From Candidatus Omnitrophus magneticus (GTDB lineage Bacteria; Omnitrophota; Gorgyraeia; Tantalellales; Tantalellaceae): a stretch of DNA of 43,777 nt. The translations under genes were made by a program, and so were the position numbers. Within the stretch, counting starts at the first letter, position 1. Each line of letters begins with the position of its first letter. Location: NCBI GenBank assembly GCA_000954095.1, contig JYNY01000401.1, positions 1 to 43,777 of the forward strand, given 5' to 3'. Below, in pieces: positions 18,601 through 26,031 of this stretch. The notes beneath the pieces are model-generated. The model was not told the DNA's origin and made no database searches. It saw only the letters and a list, made by a program, of their open reading frames with translations.

Positions 18601-21600
18601 CCAGTTCTTCCTATTGGATTTAAGGGAAGGTTGGTCTCTTTATCAACCTTAATCGGGCCTTCAAAACTTTCCAAGGGTTCTCTTCTTCCTTCTTCAATAT
18701 CTTTTAAAAGAATAGAATAGTCCGCTGGGTCAGCCCATTTATTTCCTGAATTTTTTGAATAGTCATTATTAAGAACACTATTTAATACGATATCCCGCGG
18801 TTCATAACCCGGATATTCTATCTCCCACGCGGTTTTATCAGCAGGCACATTAAACCTCGTCCCGTATTCACTAGGCGCGTAAGTACGGGCGATTATATGT
18901 GTATTTGGTTTATGCATCTTCTGGTCAATATTATTTATTTGGCGCGCTCGCGCTACAAGTTCTTTCTGCAACTTAGTTAAATCTTCGGATAATTCTGTTT
19001 GGGATATATTTTGATATATACTAGTTTCATTTTCTTTATGGTTTCTTGTTATTTCCATACTTGGAATTTTATAGACAATTTTACCTTTTTGAACTATTGG
19101 TTTTAAGAGGGATATTATTTGTTCTCCGTCATTTGAAATAATATCTTCATCTTCACTAGCAATAACTCTTTTTATCGCGATTCCTTTTTCATCCAATATT
19201 GCAAAAACTTTTTTTAAACCCGGAAGTGAGGTTTTGAGCGGATTGTCACTCAACTTAATTCGTTCTTTTCCATCATAGAGAGCGAGTTTATAAACTCCGC
19301 CCAATGATGATTTTGGTCCGCCTGTAATAAAATCTCCGGAAAGTAATTCAGTTTCTTCATCTAACGATAACGGCACATCGAAACGTGTATGCGCCTCAAG
19401 ATTTGTTGTGCCGTCTATTCCGCCTATATACGCTGAACGCGTAGCTTCTTTGTGACTTCTTCCTTGAGCGTCGGATAATCCATCTTCAATTAATTTTTTA
19501 TCAGGGCTTTTCTTTCTTGTTTCATCAGCCCAAGTAGCTTCAAGGCTATTAAAATTCATGATATTTAAAATGAATGTTTCGATAATCATTGTTTCAAACA
19601 TTGTCCCGCTTACCCGTATGATAGGCTCTCGAGGGAAAGCTAAACTGCCTTCTTCCATGGCATCTATATTTCCATGGAATTCAAAATTTTTTAAATATTT
19701 TAGATAGTCTTCAGAGAATATGCCAAGCCCGCGTAAATATTCGATATTTTCTTTAGTGAATTTAAAATATCGTAATTCTTCTATGAAATTTTTTAATCCT
19801 GAGACAATTATATTTTTTCTTTCATATGGCGCTGTCCTGTAAAAATAATCAAACACAGCTGATTTTTCATGTAACCCTGCCTTAAATAATGCTTGTCCCA
19901 TTGTTAGGTGATACATGTCCTCTGTTAACGCTGTTCTTTCTTCTTTGTCTGTAAATATCGGATGCGGAAATTTTTTAGCGGTATCAATAGATTTTATTGT
20001 TTGCGTGTTTTCATTTGCTAATACGAGAGAATTAGATTTGGAAACAAGGCTTATTTCTTTTTCTATAAAGGAATTGTACATTTTTACTTCATTCCCTTCA
20101 GGAAAACATACAGGTTTTGTCGCGTCATCAATAACAATAGCTTGAAACCCTTCTTCTCGTGCACCTTCTGCAGTCCAGCCTACACAATAATCCATCGCGA
20201 GCCCAACAACAAAAACACGTTTAAATTCGCGGTCGTGTATTTCTTTCGCGAGCCCTGTTGGATTTTTACGGTTATCAAAAAATCCGCTGTAAGAATCTGT
20301 TTTGGGATCCGCGCCTTTGATTAGGACATATTCAAAATCAGAATCTGGAATACTTGAATGCAATTTTGATTCTTCTGTTCCTTCTACTCCATGGTCCGGC
20401 CAAAGTATTTGAAATCCTACTGTTTTAAGATAGTCTTTTAACTCGTCAAGTGTGAATTTGGCGTTAGGGCTTAAGTGGTTATCGTTTACGGTCCAAGATT
20501 TGACAATATCATAGGTTAAAATTGGAGTTGATTCGACCTCTTTATATGAAGATGCCAAGGAAATATGCCCCTTGGGATGGAGATCTCGTGTGGCAAAACG
20601 ATTTTTTTTGGGGAATAGATTCATAAGTTGTGAGACTTGCGGCATAATTTTGTCGCCGTCCGTAACAGGGAGGCCGCCTCCGGGCATAAAAGTAGGTTGC
20701 GCATCCACAATAATAAGCGCGTCTGTTTCAGGGTTTATGACAACTTGTTCTTGTAGCGGAATAGTCTCCGCGTTTTTCAAAAGTTTAACATTGTCAGGCA
20801 ATGCCTTTAAATTTTTAATTGTTCGATCCCTTGCTTCTTCGACTTTATTTTCAAGCGCGACTCTTTCACCGTTTCTCCAATACGGAACAAGTAATTCTTC
20901 TATTTGTTCGTCAAGCGTCACGTTTAATGTTCTAATATTTTTTGGTGTTTCGATATATCTCGAAACTTTTCCGTCTTTACCTGTAATTTTGAAAACATTT
21001 TCTCCGAAAGACGGTTGTAATTCTAATTTGAGGCTTGATTGGCTTCCGCCTGTAATTAAATTTGTTCCAACTCCGAAAGCGTCTATCATTGCTCCGCGAG
21101 AAATAAGGTCTGTTATTTTATATTCATCCAAATCATCAGACGCGAAAATTTTTACGTAAAATAATCCCGCGTTATCTAAAATTTCACGGACTTTTTTAGA
21201 AAGGTCCACTAAATCTCCGCTATCAAGTCTGACTCCGGCGAGTTTGTGATTTTCTTTTTCCATTTCTTTAGCTACAATTGCGGCGCGTCTGGCGCCTTCC
21301 AAAGTGTCATAAGTATCGATAAGAAAAATAGAACTATCAGGAAAAGCCTTCGCATATGTGCGGAAAGCATCTATTTCTTTTTCCGGTGAAAATGATGTTA
21401 TAAAAAGATGCGCCATTGTTCCTGAAGACTTAAGCCCATATAACGATGCGGCTTTAACATTAGAAGTCACACTAGCACCACCGATAATAGCTGAACGAGA
21501 TGCCAAATCTGCCGCTTTACCTTGCGCTCTACGAAGTCCGAAATCAGCAACACTTCTGGGTCTTTTAAAATTTTTATCATCCGCGAATTCTCCATTGGCG

Positions 21601-22244
21601 GCCTGAATAATTCTAGATGTTTTTGTCGCGATGTTGGTAGCTAAATTTATTCTGTTCTTTATTAATCCTTCTAATAAAGCTATTTCTATTTCGTTTGCTA
21701 CTATACGCATTATGGGTATACCGCTCGAAATAACTGTTCCTTCCGTGACAGCATCAATATCGCCTTTAAAAACAAAGTTTGACAGATAGTTTAAAAATTC
21801 TTCTGAAAAAATATTTAACTGTTTAATTTTTTCTATATATCGGGTACTGAATTTTCTTTCGCGAATATCTGCCAATGCTATTTCTAAACCTGACGCGACA
21901 ATATAACCTCCGTCATGAGGCGCGGCCGGAAGAAAAAGATCATATGATTTTTTATTAATTTTTTTCTCATTAAAAGCTGTGTATGCTTTTTTGAGTTGAG
22001 GAATCGTAACGCAAATATCTTCAAATAAATTATTATCGTCAGTGAAATCTATAGGACACGAACCATGCTGTGTAATAAATCGCTCTTCAGTCATTGCGGC
22101 CATTGCTGTTTTTGTCGACGGAATATTTGACCCCGGAGAAGGGCTTAACGCGTAAGATAAATTGCTTATAAAAAACATTCCCGCGATGAAAATATTTAGT
22201 CCTTTTTTTACCCCAAAAAATACGCAATTATAAAATTTTTTCAT
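15690..22244 (-). CDS. Giant NAD-metabolism protein (2184 aa): NAPRTase - nicotinamidase - truncated NAPRTase - NUDT9-type Nudix - NadE
   Basis: The frame is open to 22289, but the ATG at 22244 is preferred. It has TTGGAGGAAAT directly upstream and begins a good signal peptide (MKKFYNC..., cleavage likely after SYA at residue 32). Five enzyme modules follow: nicotinate phosphoribosyltransferase (about 50-485), nicotinamidase (about 500-715), a second NAPRTase lacking its catalytic middle (about 762-1095), a NUDT9-type ADP-ribose pyrophosphatase (about 1110-1385) and glutamine-dependent NAD synthetase (about 1393-1960). Residues 1960-2184 are unrecognised. Nicotinamide to nicotinate, nicotinate to NaMN, and NaAD to NAD are all encoded in one chain. 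The missing adenylyltransferase step has a candidate in the next giant gene. I know of no standard enzyme with this architecture. A cleaved signal would put ATP-dependent enzymes outside the cytosol, which is puzzling. Confidence 0.9.
   Translation of the reverse strand: [2184 protein letters not shown]
16365..18068 (-). other. Glutamine-dependent NAD synthetase (NadE) domain
   Basis: Residues about 1393-1640 form a nitrilase-type glutaminase with Glu in FPELTITGY, Lys in YKKHALPNY and Cys in GVHICEDLW. Residues about 1680-1960 form the synthetase. The ATP-pyrophosphatase loop is [11 protein letters not shown] (about 1702-1712), followed by [18 protein letters not shown] and [13 protein letters not shown]. 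All key motifs are present. It amidates NaAD to NAD. Confidence 0.9.
18090..18917 (-). other. NUDT9-type ADP-ribose pyrophosphatase (Nudix) domain
   Basis: Residues about 1110-1385 resemble human NUDT9 and the TRPM2 NUDT9-H domain, which hydrolyse or bind ADP-ribose. [20 protein letters not shown] and [20 protein letters not shown] are close to the NUDT9 signatures. The Nudix box starts LPGGMVE, has an insertion, and keeps RELQEE, so the metal-binding Glu residues are present. The expected products are AMP and ribose 5-phosphate. Confidence 0.8.
18960..19961 (-). other. Second NAPRTase-like domain, internally deleted
   Basis: Residues about 762-1095 begin like an NAPRTase ([57 protein letters not shown]). 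They then jump from [12 protein letters not shown] to [15 protein letters not shown]. Compared with the first domain, the stretch holding GTMAH, DTYDTL and RLDSGDL, about 125 residues, is missing. Catalysis is therefore unlikely, and a structural or regulatory role is inferred. Confidence 0.7.
20100..20747 (-). other. Nicotinamidase (PncA) domain
   Basis: Residues about 500-715 match isochorismatase-fold nicotinamidase, which deamidates nicotinamide. The catalytic Asp is in IIVDAQPTF, Lys in VLIKGADP and Cys687 in [12 protein letters not shown]. Metal ligands fit [23 protein letters not shown] matches the usual WP.HC..G segment with Gly for Cys. All three catalytic residues are present. Confidence 0.85.
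20790..22097 (-). other. Nicotinate phosphoribosyltransferase domain (complete)
   Basis: Residues about 50-485 match NAPRTase, which joins nicotinate and PRPP to give NaMN. Seen in order are [35 protein letters not shown] with the catalytic-loop His, [18 protein letters not shown] and [13 protein letters not shown]. These are the substrate and phosphate-binding motifs of the family. The domain appears intact. Confidence 0.85.
22149..22244 (-). other. Signal-peptide-like N-terminus of the 2184-aa protein
   Basis: Residues 1-32 have Lys at 2, 3, 13 and 14, a hydrophobic core [14 protein letters not shown] at 16-29, and SYA before LSPSPG, a plausible signal peptidase I site. The next residues are low-complexity Ser/Pro/Gly. 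Confidence 0.65.
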
Positions 22245-22294
22245 ATTTCCTCCAATTTTTATTTTTACAAAAAATAAATTTAGTAACAAAACAT

Positions 22295-22337
22295 ATTATA
22301 CTACAATTTTAAACATAAAACAATGTTATATTGTCAA
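22295..22337 (-). promoter_or_regulatory. Candidate leftward promoter elements for the giant genes
   Basis: On the - strand a perfect TTGACA lies at 22332-22337 and a perfect TATAAT at 22295-22300. They are 31 bases apart, too far to be one promoter. TTGACA pairs at 18 bases with a weak TTTAAA, and TATAAT pairs at 17 bases with a weak TTGTTT. A start near 22288 or 22307 would give a short leader to the ATG at 22244. Confidence 0.4.
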
Positions 22338-22423
22338 CTTTTTTATTCCTAACCAAAATGCGGGAAATTATTTTAGATAAAAGGGGATTATAAAGTAAAA
22401 GAAAAGGGGTAATATTTTGGTTT

Positions 22424-22433
22424 GAAGCGCTTC
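22424..22433. promoter_or_regulatory. GAAGCGCTTC palindrome, possible operator
   Basis: This 10-bp perfect palindrome sits 16 bases upstream of the rightward -35 box. Its AAGCGCTT centre resembles LacI/CcpA-family operators. Position and symmetry are the only evidence. Confidence 0.3.
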
Positions 22434-22449
22434 GGGGTGAATGAATAAT

Positions 22450-22479
22450 TTGACATATATTTAGTGAATAGCTTATAAT
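22450..22479 (+). promoter_or_regulatory. Sigma-70-type promoter of lysS
   Basis: A consensus -35 TTGACA (22450-22455) and a consensus -10 TATAAT (22474-22479) are separated by 18 bases. Transcription would begin near 22486, leaving a leader of about 90 bases before the lysS ATG. Confidence 0.8.
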
Positions 22480-22576
22480 CTCCTACTTTGTTCATACTTT
22501 ATTTATAATAAAATTTGTATATATAACAACAAATAATTTTTTGAAAGGTATACTTTAAAATAGTAAGGGGAATAAT

Positions 22577-24040
22577 ATGTCAGAGAACGAAAATAATAAT
22601 GAAATAGCGCATGAGGATAGTAATGAGCTTATTCTTCAGCGTCATGAAAATATGCGTAAGCTTGTAAACGAAGGGATTGACCCTTTTACCGGAGATAGTT
22701 TTACGGGTATTCAAAGTATTGACTTTGTTAAGGCAAATTTTGTTGACGGCGCGTCTTCGCGTATTGCCGGCAGGATTATGGCGCAACGGTTAATGGGGAA
22801 AACTATATTTTTAGATTTAAAAGATTTTTCAGGCAGGATGCAGTTATATGTTAAAAAGGATTTTATAGGAGAAAAAGGCTTTAATATTTTTAAAATTTTT
22901 GATATAGGCGATATAATCGGCGTGGATGGCACTTTGTTTAAAACTCATAGCGGTGAAGTTACTGTTTTGGTTAAAGAGTTTAAATTTTTGTCAAAGTCAT
23001 TGCATCCTCTGCCTGAAAAGTGGCACGGGCTAAAGGATGTCGAGGTAAGATATCGAGAGAGATATACTGATTTAATTGTCAATGATACAACACGAGATAT
23101 TTTTAAAAAGAGAATAAAAATCATACAAAGCATCCGAAATTATTTAAATGATAAATCATTTCTGGAAGTTGAGACGCCTATGATGCATTCTATCGCGGGC
23201 GGCGCGGCCGGTAAACCGTTTAAGACGCATCATGAAACATTGGATATGGCTTTATTTTTAAGAATTGCTCCGGAAATATATCTTAAAAAACTTCTTGTCG
23301 GCGGCTTTGAGAAAATTTATGAAATAAACCGTTCTTTTCGTAACGAAGGAATTTCAACACGGCATAATCCGGAATTTACTATGATAGAAATTTATGAGGC
23401 ATATTCTGATTGTGAAGGAATGATGCGCCTTACTGAGGATATGATACGAACTGTCGCTCGTCTTACCATAGGAACTGAAGTTTTTGAATATCAGGGGAGG
23501 ACAATAGACCTTACGCATTGGAAACGTGTTTCTTTTCGGGACCTTATGAAACAGAATTTTGATATAAATGTTGAGGATCCAATGGAGATGTGGGCAGACA
23601 AATTGAAGAAAAACGGGGTGGATGTTCCGTCCGGAAAATTATCCAAGACACAGCTTGTAAAAATTATTGGTGATTTGGTTGAGCCTAAAGAAGAGACTCA
23701 TCCTGTTTTTGTTGTTGATATGTTTAAAGAAATAAGCCCTCTGGCAAAAGAGAAAAAAGATGAACCCGGTATAACCGCGCGATTCGAACTTTTTATGGGC
23801 GGGATGGAAATCGCCAACGCGTATTCTGAACTTAATGATCCGATTGATCAAAAAAAGAGATTTATTGAGCAGGTAAAAGAAGATCCGGACGCGAGAATAG
23901 ATGATGATTTTATTCATGCTCTTGAATACGGAATGCCTCCGGCAGGTGGGCTTGGAATAGGGATAGACCGTCTTACAATGATTCTTACAAACGCGCCGAG
24001 TATTCGCGAAGTTATTTTGTTTCCACAACTACGCGGGTAA
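22577..24040 (+). CDS. lysS: Lysyl-tRNA synthetase, class II
   Basis: This 487-aa protein charges tRNA-Lys with lysine in the cytosol. An OB-fold anticodon-binding domain covers about 60-160 (RIAGRIMAQRLMGKTIFLDL). The class II motifs follow: motif 1 around residue 200 (FLEVETPMMHSIAGGAAGKP), motif 2 about 245-275 (YEINRSFRNEG, RHNPEFTMIE) and motif 3 about 455-482 (GLGIGIDRLTM). The length is normal for LysS. The start has AAGGGG 6-11 bases upstream and a consensus promoter further up. It heads the + strand block. An imperfect hairpin follows the stop. Confidence 0.95.
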   Translation: MSENENNNEIAHEDSNELILQRHENMRKLVNEGIDPFTGDSFTGIQSIDFVKANFVDGASSRIAGRIMAQRLMGKTIFLDLKDFSGRMQLYVKKDFIGEKGFNIFKIFDIGDIIGVDGTLFKTHSGEVTVLVKEFKFLSKSLHPLPEKWHGLKDVEVRYRERYTDLIVNDTTRDIFKKRIKIIQSIRNYLNDKSFLEVETPMMHSIAGGAAGKPFKTHHETLDMALFLRIAPEIYLKKLLVGGFEKIYEINRSFRNEGISTRHNPEFTMIEIYEAYSDCEGMMRLTEDMIRTVARLTIGTEVFEYQGRTIDLTHWKRVSFRDLMKQNFDINVEDPMEMWADKLKKNGVDVPSGKLSKTQLVKIIGDLVEPKEETHPVFVVDMFKEISPLAKEKKDEPGITARFELFMGGMEIANAYSELNDPIDQKKRFIEQVKEDPDARIDDDFIHALEYGMPPAGGLGIGIDRLTMILTNAPSIREVILFPQLRG

Positions 24041-24067
24041 GACAGAGTAATAAAATATTATTCTGTC
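24041..24067 (+). terminator. Hairpin immediately after lysS
   Basis: GACAGAGTAATA (24041-24052) and TATTATTCTGTC (24056-24067) pair over 12 bp with one G-T wobble and a 3-base loop, starting right after the lysS stop. No T-tract follows, so it may stabilise the 3' end or only partly terminate before the lol genes. Confidence 0.45.
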
Positions 24068-24143
24068 AGTTGCGCTAACGGCCGAAGAGATTCGCATTAT
24101 TCGCTATCGCGAACAGCAGTTTTTCGGTAAGGTACATAAAATT

Positions 24144-25355
24144 ATGTGGACATTTTTTTTAAGCATAAGATATTTTTTGGCAAAAAGAAAAGAAGGGATG
24201 ATTTCTTTTATTAATTTTAGTTCGGTTTTGGGCGTAGGAGTTGGAGTTGCGGCGCTTATTATTGTTCTTTCTGTTATGAACGGTTTTGACGAGGAAGTAA
24301 AAAATAAAATAATAGGCACATACGCTCATTTGATGGTTTTTCCTGACGGCGGGGTAACGGATAATGGTGACACTGCGGGGCAGATAAAAAAAATAACAGG
24401 CGCCCGCGCGTGCGCGGAATTTGTTTCAGGCCAAGCAGTTCTTCAAGCAAAAAATAAAGTGACCGGTCTTCTTATTAAAGGCATAAACCCTGAAAAAGAA
24501 GCTAAAGTAACTGATATCGTTTCATTTATAGAAGGCGATGTTAACAATATCGAAGGTGATAATATTATTCTAGGGAGTGAATTATTGCGGTCGTTAGAGT
24601 TAAAAGTCGGCGATACTATCGAATTAGTTGTGCCGTATTCAATGTTGGATATGGAAAAAAAACCGCTCAAAATAGTAGGGACTTTTACTTCAGGAAGGTA
24701 TGATTATGATTCTAATATCGCGATAATGGATATAAAAACAGCGCAAAATTTTTATAGGATGAAAGATACATTTACCGGCATCACAGTGCGTCTTTTTGAC
24801 GGCGCGAATGTGAATAGCGTGAAAGCTGATTTAGCTGGAAAATTGGGACGCGGGTATTCTGTAAAAAGCTGGATGGATTTAGATCGAAATTTAGTCGCGG
24901 CTCTTCTTATGGAAAAAAAGATGATGTTTATTGTTCTTGGGATTATTGTGATAATCGCGTGTTTTAATATTACGAGTTCTCTTATTATGATGGTTATGGA
25001 AAAGACGCGTGATATAGGTATTTTAAAGGCATTAGGCGCGAGTTCTTTCGGCGTAAGTGCTGTTTTTTTTATGGAAGGATTTATCATCGGCGCGTTTGGG
25101 ATAGCGCTTGGCGGATTCGGCGGAGTTTTTATCGCTGAAAGAGTAAATAAAATTCTTTCGGTAATTGAAGAGTTTACCGGCTATGAATTATTTCCAAAAG
25201 ATATTTATTATTTTAGTGAACTGCCGGTAAAAATAAATTCAAGTGATATTTGTTTTATTCTTGCCTTTGCGATGATTCTTACTATTATTGCGGGGCTTTA
25301 TCCGGCGTGGAAGGCTTCACGTCTTGACCCGGTGCAGGCGATACGATATGAATAA
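24144..25355 (+). CDS. lolC: LolC/LolE-family lipoprotein-releasing ABC transporter permease
   Basis: This 403-aa inner-membrane permease is of the LolC/LolE type, which frees lipoproteins from the inner membrane for transfer to the outer membrane. There are four predicted membrane segments. One is near the N-terminus (about 26-46, GVGVGVAALIIVLSVMNGF) and three are C-terminal (about 258-282, 307-330 and 365-388), with a large periplasmic domain between. The start FFLSIRYFLAKRKEGMISFI is typical of the family. The end KASRLDPVQAIRYE is the usual FtsX/MacB-type tail. A single permease gene is present, so it may act as a homodimer. Its last codons overlap the start of the ATPase gene. The SD before the start is weak. 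Confidence 0.85.
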   Translation: MWTFFLSIRYFLAKRKEGMISFINFSSVLGVGVGVAALIIVLSVMNGFDEEVKNKIIGTYAHLMVFPDGGVTDNGDTAGQIKKITGARACAEFVSGQAVLQAKNKVTGLLIKGINPEKEAKVTDIVSFIEGDVNNIEGDNIILGSELLRSLELKVGDTIELVVPYSMLDMEKKPLKIVGTFTSGRYDYDSNIAIMDIKTAQNFYRMKDTFTGITVRLFDGANVNSVKADLAGKLGRGYSVKSWMDLDRNLVAALLMEKKMMFIVLGIIVIIACFNITSSLIMMVMEKTRDIGILKALGASSFGVSAVFFMEGFIIGAFGIALGGFGGVFIAERVNKILSVIEEFTGYELFPKDIYYFSELPVKINSSDICFILAFAMILTIIAGLYPAWKASRLDPVQAIRYE

Positions 25356-26031
25356 AGAAGAAATAATATTATTCGCGGAAGGCGTCAGTAAATTTTATAG
25401 GCAGGGTTTTCAGGAAGTGAAGGCTGTCCGTAAAGTTGATATGAAAATTTCTAAAGGCGAACGGCTTTATATCCACGGCCCTTCAGGCGCGGGAAAATCA
25501 ACTTTACTTCATCTTTTGGGCGCGCTTAGCCGTCCTACAAGCGGTAAAATATTTTTTAAAGAAAAAAATATTTATAAGCTTTCCGACCGCGCGCGGAGCG
25601 CTCTTCGTAACAAAAATTTTGGATTTATTTTTCAGTTTTATTATTTATTGCCGGAACTTAATGTTTTGGAAAATGTCATGCTTCCGGGATATATGAAAGG
25701 CGGGTTTGGTTTTAACGGGAATCTTCGCGCGCGAGCGCTTGAAATTTTGGGCCGGGTTGGAATGACTCCGAGGCTTAGGCATAGGCCGAATGAACTTTCA
25801 GGCGGAGAGGCGCAAAGAGTCGCGATAGCGAGAGCTTTAATAAATTCTCCGGAAATATTATTTTGCGATGAGCCTACCGGGAATTTAGATTCGGTGATGA
25901 GCGGCAATATTTATGACCTTATTTTAAAAATAAGCGAAGAGAAAAAAATGAGTGTGGTTATTGTTTCGCACGGAGCTCTTCCAAAAAATTTTTTTCATAC
26001 TGAATGTTATATGCGGGACGGCGTTTTATAA
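25348..26031 (+). CDS. lolD: LolD-family ABC transporter ATPase
   Basis: This 227-aa ATPase partners the upstream permease. It has Walker A GPSGAGKS at about 43-50, signature LSGGEAQR at about 150 and Walker B ILFCDEPTGNLD at about 170-181, and a switch His in IVSHG. The frame extends upstream to 25288, but that part lies inside the permease gene. The ATG at 25348 overlaps the permease stop by 8 bases and gives the normal LolD length. Translational coupling is likely. A MacB-type or FtsE-type role is less likely given the LolC-like partner. Confidence 0.87.
   Translation: MNKEEIILFAEGVSKFYRQGFQEVKAVRKVDMKISKGERLYIHGPSGAGKSTLLHLLGALSRPTSGKIFFKEKNIYKLSDRARSALRNKNFGFIFQFYYLLPELNVLENVMLPGYMKGGFGFNGNLRARALEILGRVGMTPRLRHRPNELSGGEAQRVAIARALINSPEILFCDEPTGNLDSVMSGNIYDLILKISEEKKMSVVIVSHGALPKNFFHTECYMRDGVL

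Larger units (their letters stand above)
22245..22576. other. Divergent intergenic region between the giant genes and lysS
   Basis: No gene is supported in these 332 bases. The region contains a clear rightward sigma-70-type promoter, leftward promoter-like boxes, a GAAGCGCTTC palindrome, and two AAAAGGGG direct repeats at 22379-22386 and 22402-22409. The ribosome binding sites of both flanking genes lie at its edges. Confidence 0.7.

Noticed and set aside
22245..22289. Upstream in-frame start of the 2184-aa protein at 22289
   Set aside because: The ATG at 22244 has TTGGAGGAAAT directly before it and begins a proper signal-like sequence; the upstream codons encode an unremarkable extension without SD.
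25288..25347. Longer N-terminus of the LolD ATPase
   Set aside because: It lies inside the permease gene; the ATG at 25348 gives the usual LolD length and an 8-base overlap.
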